Below are positions 42,636 through 52,145 of a stretch of DNA of 64,000 nucleotides, one piece after another (position 1 is the stretch's first letter; the number at the start of each line of letters is the position of its first letter). Made by a program: the position numbers and the translations under genes. Origin of the DNA: Beijerinckiaceae bacterium (GTDB taxonomy: Bacteria; Bacteroidota; Bacteroidia; Chitinophagales; Chitinophagaceae); contig CAJCIQ010000163.1 of NCBI GenBank assembly GCA_903970475.1, positions 19,433-83,432 on the forward strand, in the 5' to 3' direction. The notes beneath the pieces were generated by a model. That model did no database searches. It worked only from the letters and a program-made list of their open reading frames with translations, and was not told the origin of the DNA.

Positions 42636-45305
42636 CTACTGGCCCATCCGCTTATTCATAATGATCTGCAACTGCTTTGCTACTTCCCGGTCATTTGGAT
42701 GTTCCAGGAATGTTTTATGGTCACCAGGCAAATTCCAGATATGCAAACGATGGGGCGCAAAGGCGCCCCATCCTAAATATTGGGGGTCTGCAATAAAATA
42801 AATGCGGGTCCTGACCCTGAACAGATCAACATCTCCGTCAAAGTCGAAGACAACTTTATAATTTTCCCTGGCTGTGTGCAGGGCATTTTTCACCGGTTTT
42901 GAGATCCAGTCATTTTCCGGACCTTCTTCTATTTCCCAATCTTCGAGTACAGGCAAGCCCACAAACCTGCGGAACCGTTTGCGGATCGTGTACCATTGAT
43001 AATCCACGGTGAGCTTGGGTTGGCGTATGAGTGAATTAAATATGAATGCCACCTTTTTGGGCTGGCGCATAATTTTAGCCAGTATCCTTTTGGCTCCTGA
43101 AACATCGGGCGCCACATCCCCTGCATAAGTATCCATCAGCACGAGCATATTCACAGGTTTACCCAGGGCTCTTAGTTGTCTGGCCATTTCATAAGCAATA
43201 ATTCCGCCCAAAGAATAACCAGCCAAATAGAATGGGCCATCGGGGTTTTGTTCCAGGATTTCCGATATATACTGGGCTGCTACTTCTTCAATGCTATTGG
43301 GTGGATCCATGTCTCCATCTATCCCCCTGGCCTGTATGCCAAATACAGGCTGGTCTGCATCCATATACTCCGCCAGCGAATGAAATATCATGACCGTCAA
43401 ACCAATACCATGCACCACATACAGGGGGGCTTTGTTCCCTTGAGGTTTTATAGGTACCAGGGCTTTTGCGTAGGTCCTTCCTTCATGCGTATCCAGAATC
43501 CTGCCCATCTTTTCGATGGTAGGCGCCTGAAATAGCGCAGCCATGGGTAGCCGGAATCCTGTCCTTTTTTCCAGGGTCACCATCATGCGGACGGCAATCA
43601 AAGAATGACCGCCCAAGGCAAAGAAGTCCTCGTCTACCCCAATATCCTGTTGACCTAAAACTTCCTTCCAAATATCGGATAGCAGTCTTTCGTTATCTGT
43701 AACCGGCGCCCGTTTACCACCGGATACCGTAGCATACTCCGGCATGGGCAATGCCTTCCGGTCTGTTTTACCGGTAGGGGTTCTGGGCATCCGGTCCACA
43801 AAAACGTACGCAGAAGGGACCATGTAGGCAGGTAGGTGTTTGTTCAATGTATCCTGCCAACGCCTGCCTAAGAGAGGTTGCTCCTGTGGGGAAACCATAT
43901 GCTCTGGAACTACATAAGCTACTAATCGTTGGTCATCTGGCCTGTCTTCCCTGAGCAGAACCACCACTTCCTTGATACCACCCAACCTTATGAGGTTATA
44001 TTCGATTTCCCCCGGCTCTATTCTGTGTCCCCTGAACTTAAATTGCTGATCTGCCCTGCCCATAAATTGGAGGTTGCCATCAGCCATGATCATTCCTAAA
44101 TCTCCTGACCGATACATCCTTGCACCGGGAATAGGGGAGAATGGATCAGGCAAAAACCGTTGAGCCGTTAGCTCCTCTCTCTGTATATATCCTTTGGTAA
44201 CCCCATCTCCACCGATCACAATTTCTCCTATATTCCCATCGGCCACGGGTTGGAATAAATCATCCAGAATATAGATCTGCGTATTGGCTACGGGGCCGCC
44301 CAAAGAAATGGGTTCATCTTCAAAAATCTGGGTAGCTGTTGAATAAACGGTCGTTTCAGTCGGGCCATACATGTTGTATAACCCCAGGCATCTGGGTAAT
44401 AAACGATCTGCCACATCTTTGGGTAATGCTTCCCCTGCGCTGATGAACTTGGCATCCAGCTTGTCTGTCCACTCCCCATCCAGGATCAGCTTCCAGGTAG
44501 AAGCGGAGGTTTGGATATAGGTCACTTTCTCCCTTCTGGCTAATTCCAGGATTTCCCTCCCATCTCTCCGGGTATATCCATCGGCCAATATGATCTGTGC
44601 TCCTGTAATCAGGGGAAGGAAAATTTCCACTGCCGCCATATCGAAAGCTATGGTGGTAATGGCCAGCATCCTGTCTTCAGGACCGAATCCAGGAAATGCC
44701 TGGAGGCTGAACAACAAGTTAACCATATTGCGATGGGTGACCATTACCCCTTTAGGCTTGCCGGTGGAACCAGAAGTATACAGGACAAAAGCCACCTCAT
44801 CGGCATCGGTGTCCCAATCGGGATCCTGGGTAGGAAGGTCCAAACCGGCATCCAGAATATCTTCCAGGCAGATGATATTTCCGGCGGACAGGCCATCCCC
44901 GTTACCGATCAGGCTAAAGGTTTCCTTGTATTTATGGGATGTCAGCAGCAGCGGTGCACCACAGTCTTCCAACATGAAGGCGACCCGCTCTTTTGGGTAC
45001 TCAATATCAATGGGGAGATATGCCGCCCCAGTCTTAAGGATTCCTAATAAAGCCACCACCATATCACATGTCCTGTCAACAGCCAGGGCAATGATCTTTC
45101 CTTGTACCGAATGGGTGCGTTCCAGGTAATTTGCCAGCTGATTCGCACGCTCATTGAGCAGCTGATAGGATAATTGACTATCACCAACCTTTACTGCTAC
45201 CTTTCCTTTGCATTCGGGTACTATAGATGCTACAAGAGCGTGTACGGAAGTATGCTTAGGATAATCCAGAATGATCGGATCCATGGATCTGCTACGGTCA
45301 AACAT
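42636..45305 (-). CDS. One-module peptide synthetase: adenylation-carrier-thioesterase
   Basis: This is an 889-residue enzyme. The adenylation domain (1-510) has all core motifs: LYTSGSTGKPKG, YNMYGPTETT, YRSGDLG, KFRGHRIEPGEIE and TPTGKTDRKAL. A4 reads TIAFDMAAVEIF; the Asp that holds the alpha-amine of amino acids is present. A carrier domain (about 535-605) has DEDFFALGGHSLIAV with the Ser for phosphopantetheine near 565. A thioesterase (about 620-889) has GYSLGGIIAYEMA (Ser near 695) and GDHKTFLEHP (His). There is no condensation domain and no phosphopantetheinyl transferase nearby. The layout suggests that the enzyme loads one amino acid or aryl acid and releases or dimerises it. No other biosynthesis genes surround it. 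Confidence 0.93.
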   Translation of the reverse strand: MFDRSRSMDPIILDYPKHTSVHALVASIVPECKGKVAVKVGDSQLSYQLLNERANQLANYLERTHSVQGKIIALAVDRTCDMVVALLGILKTGAAYLPIDIEYPKERVAFMLEDCGAPLLLTSHKYKETFSLIGNGDGLSAGNIICLEDILDAGLDLPTQDPDWDTDADEVAFVLYTSGSTGKPKGVMVTHRNMVNLLFSLQAFPGFGPEDRMLAITTIAFDMAAVEIFLPLITGAQIILADGYTRRDGREILELARREKVTYIQTSASTWKLILDGEWTDKLDAKFISAGEALPKDVADRLLPRCLGLYNMYGPTETTVYSTATQIFEDEPISLGGPVANTQIYILDDLFQPVADGNIGEIVIGGDGVTKGYIQREELTAQRFLPDPFSPIPGARMYRSGDLGMIMADGNLQFMGRADQQFKFRGHRIEPGEIEYNLIRLGGIKEVVVLLREDRPDDQRLVAYVVPEHMVSPQEQPLLGRRWQDTLNKHLPAYMVPSAYVFVDRMPRTPTGKTDRKALPMPEYATVSGGKRAPVTDNERLLSDIWKEVLGQQDIGVDEDFFALGGHSLIAVRMMVTLEKRTGFRLPMAALFQAPTIEKMGRILDTHEGRTYAKALVPIKPQGNKAPLYVVHGIGLTVMIFHSLAEYMDADQPVFGIQARGIDGDMDPPNSIEEVAAQYISEILEQNPDGPFYLAGYSLGGIIAYEMARQLRALGKPVNMLVLMDTYAGDVAPDVSGAKRILAKIMRQPKKVAFIFNSLIRQPKLTVDYQWYTIRKRFRRFVGLPVLEDWEIEEGPENDWISKPVKNALHTARENYKVVFDFDGDVDLFRVRTRIYFIADPQYLGWGAFAPHRLHIWNLPGDHKTFLEHPNDREVAKQLQIIMNKRMGQ

Positions 45306-45357
45306 TAGATATATTCAGCATATGAATAGACAATCTATTCGCTACTAAAATATACCA

Positions 45358-46014
45358 TTAAATTATCTTAATGAGCAATTCCATCAATTTCTTGCGCCTG
45401 AGAAAGCTTCCAAATATGACTACACTACACATCAAATCTAAACTAATGTATAGCGCACACGTTTGTAAGGACAAAGGTGTTTCTCCCCGCTCAATTACCC
45501 AGCAATCGGGCGCTAGTTTATAACCGCTCGAATTCAACAACTGAATAACGGAAGAATCCCGGAAGCGCCCATTCACTTTTCCACTAAGGGTATAGGTTCC
45601 TGGCTGAAAATAAGAACCCGTATCCAGGGCCGCCTTGGATACATGCCGGTCAATGACGACCAGTCGACTAATCAATCCTTTGCCGGTGCTGTCTTTTAAT
45701 TGGGAAAGCGCTGTAGTACTATATACTGGATAGGTAATGGCGTGGAGAGTGTGTACATTTCCCCTGATGGTCTCCACGTAATCCTTGGTAAAGGGTCTTG
45801 CCAGTGTTAGGGTCACAAACCGGGGAACCTCTTCCGGTTTCAGGGCCATGAATTGATCCATGGTCAGCACGGGCGCTTTGGTGCCGGATATATCGTAGGA
45901 CAAATCGGGAACAAGCCACCAACCCAACAGGGTGGCGCCGCCTAAAAGTACGGTAAAACGAAACGGGAGGGCAACTCGTTGCAATGCCAATAAGGCATAG
46001 ATTACGGATTTCAT
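45358..46014 (-). CDS. Hypothetical double-spanning membrane protein
   Basis: This 218-residue protein has an N-terminal helix (FRFTVLLGGATLLGWWLV) and a C-terminal helix (LYISLDLMCSVVIFGSF) followed by RRKK. About 150 residues lie between them, probably in the periplasm, and include FVTLTLARPFTKDYVETIRG and FQPGTYTLSGKVNGRF. The middle looks beta-rich. I do not recognise a family. It is 52 bases upstream of the peptide synthetase in the same direction and may share its transcript. It is divergent from the GH43 gene. Confidence 0.7.
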   Translation of the reverse strand: MKSVIYALLALQRVALPFRFTVLLGGATLLGWWLVPDLSYDISGTKAPVLTMDQFMALKPEEVPRFVTLTLARPFTKDYVETIRGNVHTLHAITYPVYSTTALSQLKDSTGKGLISRLVVIDRHVSKAALDTGSYFQPGTYTLSGKVNGRFRDSSVIQLLNSSGYKLAPDCWVIERGETPLSLQTCALYISLDLMCSVVIFGSFLRRKKLMELLIKII

Positions 46015-46088
46015 AGATACGGATATAATAGGACACTCCTAAAATACACTGAAAAATCGTGACATACAAGTTTTCCCTAATATTGCGC

Positions 46089-47027
46089 ATGAACAGTCGG
46101 ATTCCCTTGAGCGTTTTAGTCCTGTCCCTTAGCTTAGTCATGCGTTGCCAGGCCCAGCATAATCCCATCGTACAGGGTTGGTATGCTGACCCTGAAGGCA
46201 TTAAATACGGGGATATTTACTGGGTGTTTCCTACCTATTCTGCTGCTTATAACGATCAGGTTTTCTTTGACGGCTTTTCTTCAAAAGACCTGGTACACTG
46301 GGAAAAACACCATGATGTATTGGATACAGCTTCCGTGAAGTGGGCCAAAAGAGCACTTTGGGCACCCGCTGTGCTTCAAAAGGACGGGAAATATTACTTC
46401 TTTTTTGCGGCCAATGATGTGCATCCAGGTGAAATTGGCGGAATAGGCGTAGCCGTGGCCGATAAACCGGAAGGCCCTTACCGGGATCTGCTGGGTAAGC
46501 CCCTGGTTCAAGATATTGTATCCGGAGCCCAGCCCATAGATCCCTATGTATTCAGGGATAATGACGGTGCTTATTATATGTTTTACGGAGGTTGGGGCCA
46601 CTGTAATGTAGTCCGGCTAAAAGAGGACTTTAGTGGGATCTTACCTTTGCCTGACGGCTCTATGTATAAGGAAATAACCCCCAAAGGTTATGTAGAAGGA
46701 CCTTATATGCTTTATCGGAATGGCTATTACTACTTTATGTGGTCTGAAGGTGGGTGGGGAGGCCCGGATTATAAGGTGGCTTATGCCATGTCCAAATCAC
46801 CCCTTGGGCCCTTTGTAAGACTGGCAACCGTATTGGAACAAGATCCCAAAATAGCTACCGGAGCTGGACATCATTCTGTCATCCATTCTGTTTCAGACGA
46901 TAAATACTATATCGTTTATCATCGTCGCCCCTTAGGGGAGACCGAGGCCAACCACCGGGTGGTTTGCATCGATGAAATGCATTTTGACAAAGACGGGCAT
47001 ATTGAGCAGGTGGTGATGACGCCCTGA
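46089..47027 (+). CDS. GH43-family glycoside hydrolase
   Basis: The start is the ATG at 46089 (312 residues); a GTG 10 codons earlier is weaker. A signal peptide ends near VMRCQAQ. The five-bladed propeller shows the general base in QGWYADPEG (Asp near 32), the pKa-modulating Asp in QPIDPYVFRD (near 151) and the acid in GYVEGPYMLYR (Glu near 203), as in GH43 xylosidases and arabinofuranosidases. HHSVIH, near the C-terminus, supplies the usual His. It probably removes arabinose or xylose from plant glycans in the periplasm. It stands alone, convergent with the reductase gene. Confidence 0.92.
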   Translation: MNSRIPLSVLVLSLSLVMRCQAQHNPIVQGWYADPEGIKYGDIYWVFPTYSAAYNDQVFFDGFSSKDLVHWEKHHDVLDTASVKWAKRALWAPAVLQKDGKYYFFFAANDVHPGEIGGIGVAVADKPEGPYRDLLGKPLVQDIVSGAQPIDPYVFRDNDGAYYMFYGGWGHCNVVRLKEDFSGILPLPDGSMYKEITPKGYVEGPYMLYRNGYYYFMWSEGGWGGPDYKVAYAMSKSPLGPFVRLATVLEQDPKIATGAGHHSVIHSVSDDKYYIVYHRRPLGETEANHRVVCIDEMHFDKDGHIEQVVMTP

Positions 47028-47064
47028 GAAGGAAATCCGGCTCAATGCTGCATCCCCGGGCTCC

Positions 47065-47634
47065 TCAGGGTATTCTTACATATTTTAGCACCACAATTCC
47101 ACATACAAACGGTATGGCCGTTCCCAAATACAATCGCTGCTGTTCTTGCAGCGTTTGAAAAATGGCCATCCCGTTTCCTATGGCAACCGGGTTAATGAAC
47201 AAATGATACTCGTCTATCAGGTTTAGGCGGATCAGGTTAGATACAAATTCAGCTCCCCCATAGACGATCATATCTTTTCCCCTCTGACGCTTCAGTGCAT
47301 AAACGACTTCCTCCAAATCCCCATCCGCAAGGGTCGTATTTCCCCATTGGGCGGTTTTAATGGCTTTGGAAAACACCACCTTAGGTGTGTCCACCATTTT
47401 CTTTGCAAATGCATCCGCCCTTGCAGGATCTTTCAGCCTGGCTTCCCAGGAGGGTATAAAGTCCTGAGCCAAAGCCCTCCCCAGTAAGATGCAATCCACA
47501 TTCTCGGTAATATCCTGGATATAGCGCTGTACGCCCTGGTCTATAGGAAAGGTCATCCAGTCCAGTTCTCCTTGAGCGCCAGCCACAAATCCATCCAAGG
47601 TCATTTGAACCTGAAGCTTAAGCTTTCTAAGCAT
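47065..47634 (-). CDS. Dihydrofolate reductase/RibD C-terminal-family oxidoreductase
   Basis: The start is the ATG at 47634 (189 residues); the GTG at 47652 would add six residues. The protein begins KLKLQVQMTLDGFVAG and has VDCILLGRALAQDF, DMIVYGGAEFVSNLIR and DEYHLFINPVAIGNG. These are the standard landmarks of the RibD C-terminal/YyaP-like family, which uses NADPH. The substrate is unknown; such proteins are mostly not true dihydrofolate reductases. It is divergent from the aldo/keto reductase with 212 bases between start codons. Confidence 0.9.
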   Translation of the reverse strand: MLRKLKLQVQMTLDGFVAGAQGELDWMTFPIDQGVQRYIQDITENVDCILLGRALAQDFIPSWEARLKDPARADAFAKKMVDTPKVVFSKAIKTAQWGNTTLADGDLEEVVYALKRQRGKDMIVYGGAEFVSNLIRLNLIDEYHLFINPVAIGNGMAIFQTLQEQQRLYLGTAIPFVCGIVVLKYVRIP

Positions 47635-47846
47635 ACCTGCACTTTGTAGCACAAAATTGGTAGCTATTCCTATCGGAATAGCGGTATTGATCCGACAAAA
47701 AAGAGGAGAACTGCGCCAGGATCGCGTCCTACCCAGGATCGGTGCACTTGGAAGACCATTATTTGAAATTCGTAAGTTTTAGTTTGATAGGGGCAATCGT
47801 CGGAAAAATGATTATCCGACCTTTATGTTCTCAAATCGTTTTTAAC

Positions 47847-48833
47847 ATGAAATATCGTTCACTAGCAAACACTTCAGTCCAGCTTTCCGCCATAGGCCTG
47901 GGCTGCATGGGCATGAGCTTCGCCTATGGCACCCCTGATGATCAAGAATCCATAGCCACTTTGGAAGAATCCCTGGAACTGGGCATCAACTTCTGGGACA
48001 CCGCCAACGTATACGGGGTCGGGCAAAATGAAGAGTTGCTATCGCGTGTTTTGCGTAAGCATCGACAGAAAATTTTCCTGGCCACCAAATTCGGGATTGT
48101 GTTGGATGCAGACAAGAAACCAGCGGGCATGAACAATGATCCCAAGTATATCCGCATTGCCCTGGAAGAGAGCCTGACCCGGCTCCAAACGGATGTAATA
48201 GACCTGTACTATGTGCACAGGGTAGATCCTAAATTCCAGATCGAGGATACCGTTGGCGTATTGTCAGACCTGATAAAGGAAGGAAAAATCAGGCATATAG
48301 GTCTCTCGGAAGTTAGCGCGGTTACGCTGAGGAGGGCATCAAAGGTTCATCCCATCAGCGCCCTGCAAAGCGAGTATTCCTTACTCACCAGGGGTGTGGA
48401 GGCTGAAATCCTACCCACCTGCCGGGAGCTCAACATTACCTTTATACCCTTTAGCCCGCTGGCGCGGGGTCTGATGACCAATACCCTTGACCTGAAGACC
48501 CTGGCAGACAATGATTTTCGCAAAACGCTACCCAGGTACCAGGGAGATCATGCGAAGAACAATCTGGAACTGGCTCAGGCCTTTGCAGAACTGGCAGCGC
48601 AGAAAAATTGCACCCCTTCTCAATTGGCTTTAGCCTGGGTATTAGCCCAGGGAGACGACATCATTCCCATACCCGGAACCAAAAGGCGTACCTATCTGAG
48701 GGAAAATGCAGGAGCCGTAGACGTAGTGCTGACCCCAGCGGACCTAACGGCCATTGATCAGGTTATTGCCAGGTATCCCAATATTGGCGAACGCTACAAT
48801 GAAACCAGCAACCGTTTGGTGAATAAGGATTAA
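47847..48833 (+). CDS. Aldo/keto reductase
   Basis: I start at the ATG at 47847 (328 residues), where [24 protein letters not shown] matches family N-termini; the longer frame from 47742 adds 35 unlikely residues. The catalytic set is present: Asp in [10 protein letters not shown], Tyr in the same segment, Lys in FLATKFGI and His in YYVHRVDP. Also seen are [21 protein letters not shown] and the NADPH-binding [18 protein letters not shown]. It is cytoplasmic and reduces an aldehyde or ketone. It is the divergent neighbour of the RibD-like reductase. Confidence 0.94.
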   Translation: MKYRSLANTSVQLSAIGLGCMGMSFAYGTPDDQESIATLEESLELGINFWDTANVYGVGQNEELLSRVLRKHRQKIFLATKFGIVLDADKKPAGMNNDPKYIRIALEESLTRLQTDVIDLYYVHRVDPKFQIEDTVGVLSDLIKEGKIRHIGLSEVSAVTLRRASKVHPISALQSEYSLLTRGVEAEILPTCRELNITFIPFSPLARGLMTNTLDLKTLADNDFRKTLPRYQGDHAKNNLELAQAFAELAAQKNCTPSQLALAWVLAQGDDIIPIPGTKRRTYLRENAGAVDVVLTPADLTAIDQVIARYPNIGERYNETSNRLVNKD

Positions 48834-48904
48834 AAGATTTTCATTTGGCTCCTTCTAGTCCAAGTGCTTCTCGTCAACTGGGGTTAAAGGGATATTTTTA
48901 CTCC

Positions 48905-49549
48905 ATGAAATCAGTTTGCATCCTTGTAAGTCTATTATTACTGTATGCTGGCGGTCTCCGCGCGACACCGGATAATGGACTTCTCCGCGCGACACCGGAT
49001 AATGGGCACACTTCCGATGAAACCGTCCAGGGTTATATCGTCACCCCCCGCGGGGACACGGAGATGGTTCAGATTTGTATACCCAAAGACTTTGGTCAAT
49101 TCAATGAGGTAGCCCTGTTTTCCAAAGTCACCATCCTGGATAGTGGAGGTAAGAAGGTGAAGTATACCCCTAAAGATTTATCAGGATATGGTTTTGTTTA
49201 TCAAAACAAAGCCTACGTCTATGTATCCAGGCAAATTGATGACGAAGGCACTACCAAGTTCCTGTGGCCCATGAATCAGGGAGATAAAGTCAATGAATAT
49301 TACTATTATGACTACAACACCGCTGATTTGCAAAAAGGTTCTATGGGAGCCGGCAACGGTGTATATGTGCTGGAGGATCCGGTAAGCAAAGACATCGTTG
49401 CCCTTACCAAAGGAGGCTCCGTGATTAATTCCTTCAAGGCCCAGCTGCGGAAATTCTTTGAAAACGACAAGCAAATGCTGGCCCTGGTCAATAAGGACGT
49501 AAAAGAATTCAAAGACATTCCCGCTTTCGTCAGGGACGCTAATCGATAA
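48905..49549 (+). CDS. Hypothetical secreted protein with duplicated nonapeptide
   Basis: The start is the ATG at 48905 (214 residues), giving signal peptide MKSVCILVSLLLLYAGG; the frame from 48845 adds 20 unlikely residues. Just after the signal peptide, LRATPDNGL is present twice because of a 27-base duplication. The rest is a beta-rich domain with YIVTPRGDTEMVQICIPKD and YIYVSRQIDD-like strands (YVYVSRQIDD), and a charged C-terminus (LRKFFENDKQML). I do not recognise a family. Such short exported proteins that start with a 'gyIvtp.GDt..g.I' pattern are common in Bacteroidota and their function is unknown. A bidirectional terminator follows. Confidence 0.75.
   Translation: MKSVCILVSLLLLYAGGLRATPDNGLLRATPDNGHTSDETVQGYIVTPRGDTEMVQICIPKDFGQFNEVALFSKVTILDSGGKKVKYTPKDLSGYGFVYQNKAYVYVSRQIDDEGTTKFLWPMNQGDKVNEYYYYDYNTADLQKGSMGAGNGVYVLEDPVSKDIVALTKGGSVINSFKAQLRKFFENDKQMLALVNKDVKEFKDIPAFVRDANR
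48955..49005 (+). repeat. 27-bp direct tandem duplication within a coding sequence
   Basis: Two almost identical units start at 48955 and 48982 (shared core CGCGCGACACCGGATAATGG). They keep the frame and duplicate nine residues right after the signal peptide. The near-identity suggests a recent event. Confidence 0.9.
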
Positions 49550-49550
49550 G

Positions 49551-49584
49551 AAAAGGCCCAGCCATATTACGGCCGGGCCTTTTT
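49551..49584. terminator. Bidirectional terminator between convergent genes
   Basis: A stem of AAAAGGCCC-A-GCC (49551-49563) pairs with GGC-C-GGGCCTTTT (49572-49584 with one mismatch) around an 8-base loop. It is followed by more T residues on the plus strand and has A residues on its left side. It lies between the hypothetical gene and the dipeptidyl peptidase stop and should stop both transcripts. Confidence 0.85.
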
Positions 49585-49606
49585 ACCTTATATACCCGTC
49601 TAGACC

Positions 49607-51961
49607 CTATCTATCCATTTGGATCGCCGCATTGCGGGGATCTGGCTTATTAGAGAGTTCGTACTCCTTTGGAGGCGTCATGGAAGCCAGGTACTTTACA
49701 AAGTAGTCCCAACGCCTGCGCGCCATGTAGTTGGAGTAAGGCCCATATCCATGTGGACTATTGGGGAAGATCACCAGGTCAAAATCCTTATTGGCTTTGA
49801 TCAGGGCGTCTACCACCAGCAGCGTGTTGGAAGGAGGCACATTATTGTCCATGAAACCATGAGCCAGCATCAGGTGCCCCTTTAAGTTTTTGGCGTAATT
49901 CTCATTGGCCTGGGCATTATAGTCTGAGTTAGCCGCTAACCCATCATAACGTTCACCCCAATCATCCTCATAGTTTCGGTTGTCGTGGTTACCAGATTCA
50001 GCAATACCCACCTTGAAGAAATCAGGGAAACGGAACATCGCATCAGCAGTGGCAAATCCTCCACCAGAATGCCCCCATATACCCACCTTCGTAGTATCAA
50101 TAAAAGAAAAACGCCCTGAAAGCTGACGAATACCCGCTATCTGGTCAGGTAGGGTATTGATGGCCATGTTGCCGTAAGACATATCGTGGAAGCTCTTGGA
50201 GCGTAAAGGATTGCTCGTCCCTTCAATGGCCACCACAACAAAGCCCAGTTCAGCCAAAGCCTGGTTGTCTCCCCTCGATGCAGCGAAGCCCCAGTTACCA
50301 CCTATGCTGCCTCCCTGAGGACCAGGGTAGATATAATCGATGATGGGATACTTTTTCGTAGAATCCATATGGGTAGGCGTGAACATCAGCCCATATATAT
50401 CCGTAGTCCCGTCCCCGGCCTTCACAGAAAAGGACGTCGGCGGTTTCCAGCCTGAAGCTACCAGGCGGGAAATATCTGCTTTCTCGACATTGGTCAACAA
50501 CTTTCCGTTCATATCCCGGAGTACGGTTACTGGGGGAACATCGGGTTTTGAATAGGTGTCCACAAAACATGTTTTACCCGGAGCAATAACAACTTGGTGG
50601 TTGCCAGGTTCCGGGGTCAGGAGGGTCAGGTGGCTTCCATCAAATCCAATCCGGTACAATTGAGCGAAATAAGGATTTTCAACCTGGTTACCAACCGCGA
50701 TGAAATAGATTTGACGCTTCTTTTCGTCCACCTCTACCATACGCGTCACCACCCAGTTACCCTTGGTAATCTGGTTTTTTAATTTACCCGTACTGGCGTC
50801 ATATAGGTATAAGTGTCCCCAATTATCCCTCTCGGAGAACCAGATGATTTCCTTTGAAGCGGCCAGGTATTTCCAGTTGATGGATCCCCATCCGGATTCG
50901 TATTGCGTAGGCACCGTCTCGGTGAATACTTCCTGAACGGCGCCTGTAGCGGCGTCCGCAATTCTTACCTTTTCGATTTTATGGTCCCTGGACGTGCTGA
51001 CAAAAGCCAACTGAGTTCCATCAGGACTCCAATCCACATCATCGAAGGTGCCGCTGCTGGAAATATCGTCACTCAGGGTTGCCCTGTGGGGATCAGGATC
51101 GACCTGAATATTGATCACCTTTGGCGTATCCACATTAATGATAACCCTTTGAATAGTAGGAATGATCTTGTCACCAGGGAAGGGATACTTCCAGGTTTTC
51201 AATTCCGGTTTACCCACATTGGTGGTCACCAGGTACATATCGCTTACCCCACGTTGATCCTGGCGGAAGGTGGCAATTTTTTTGGAATCGGGAGACCACC
51301 TGAGGACAGGACCGTCACCGGTTTTCCAACCAGCATTATCGGTTGCATAGCCCAGATCCTTGACACCATCATTGGTAAGTTGGGTGACTTCCTTGGTCTG
51401 GGTGTTCCTTACCCAGAGGTTATAATCTTTAATGTAAACCTCTTTGGTACCATCAGGAGAAATAACGACCTCCTGGCCTACCCTCCTGCGTGGGCCCTCC
51501 CCCCATGGCCTGTTGGCTGAATCTGTGTTTTCGGTCACCTCGTAGGTCTGCAAATCACATTTCCATCGTTTATGCTCTACTTCGAATCGAACGTATTTCC
51601 CGTCGGGCGAGAAACTGATGGTTTGAAAAGGGAGCATCAGCCCTTCATACGTCTTGCCCGTTGCCGCAGACAGCGCAGCGGCCAATTTTCCATGGTCAAA
51701 ACAAGCAGATAAGGTCTTTTTTACTGGGTCCACCAGGATAAATTCATACCCATGGGCATTCATATCCCGGAACCAGAAACGGTCTCCGGAAATCCAATTG
51801 GGCACTACACTGCCATGGTCTACTAAGGCGCCCGTATTCCAGCTCATCATGGAAGCTGCCCGATCGTAATCGGCCGCAGAAAGTTGGGTGGTTTGCTGGG
51901 AAAAAGCGCTGAGGGCGGCGGCAAGCGCGCCGGTTGCAAGTAAGATTTTCTTCATATTCAT
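49607..51961 (-). CDS. S9B dipeptidyl peptidase IV-like protease
   Basis: The 784-residue protein has a signal peptide (KKILLATGALAAALSAFSQ). The N-terminal beta-propeller (about 40-500) carries the DPP IV N domain features, such as WSPDSKKIATFRQDQRGV and VDWSPDGTQLAFVSTSRD. The alpha/beta hydrolase domain has GIWGHSGGGFATADAMF (Ser near 630), HGFMDNNVPP (Asp near 703) and NSPHGYG (His near 735). It trims X-Pro dipeptides from peptides in the periplasm or at the surface. It is convergent with the hypothetical gene and divergent from an FtsX-like permease. Confidence 0.95.
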   Translation of the reverse strand: MNMKKILLATGALAAALSAFSQQTTQLSAADYDRAASMMSWNTGALVDHGSVVPNWISGDRFWFRDMNAHGYEFILVDPVKKTLSACFDHGKLAAALSAATGKTYEGLMLPFQTISFSPDGKYVRFEVEHKRWKCDLQTYEVTENTDSANRPWGEGPRRRVGQEVVISPDGTKEVYIKDYNLWVRNTQTKEVTQLTNDGVKDLGYATDNAGWKTGDGPVLRWSPDSKKIATFRQDQRGVSDMYLVTTNVGKPELKTWKYPFPGDKIIPTIQRVIINVDTPKVINIQVDPDPHRATLSDDISSSGTFDDVDWSPDGTQLAFVSTSRDHKIEKVRIADAATGAVQEVFTETVPTQYESGWGSINWKYLAASKEIIWFSERDNWGHLYLYDASTGKLKNQITKGNWVVTRMVEVDEKKRQIYFIAVGNQVENPYFAQLYRIGFDGSHLTLLTPEPGNHQVVIAPGKTCFVDTYSKPDVPPVTVLRDMNGKLLTNVEKADISRLVASGWKPPTSFSVKAGDGTTDIYGLMFTPTHMDSTKKYPIIDYIYPGPQGGSIGGNWGFAASRGDNQALAELGFVVVAIEGTSNPLRSKSFHDMSYGNMAINTLPDQIAGIRQLSGRFSFIDTTKVGIWGHSGGGFATADAMFRFPDFFKVGIAESGNHDNRNYEDDWGERYDGLAANSDYNAQANENYAKNLKGHLMLAHGFMDNNVPPSNTLLVVDALIKANKDFDLVIFPNSPHGYGPYSNYMARRRWDYFVKYLASMTPPKEYELSNKPDPRNAAIQMDR

Positions 51962-52145
51962 GTCGATGGCGCTAAATGTACAGAACTCACACCTATTGAC
52001 AAAGCGATCTAGCTCATATGTGAACAGCGGTTGTTATGAAAACGGACACCCCAGTAGGCAATACATAATATAAAATATTGATAATCAGTAATATATATGG
52101 ATGGCATTAATTTGGCAGGAGCTTTTTCATCCTAAAGGGTGTTCT

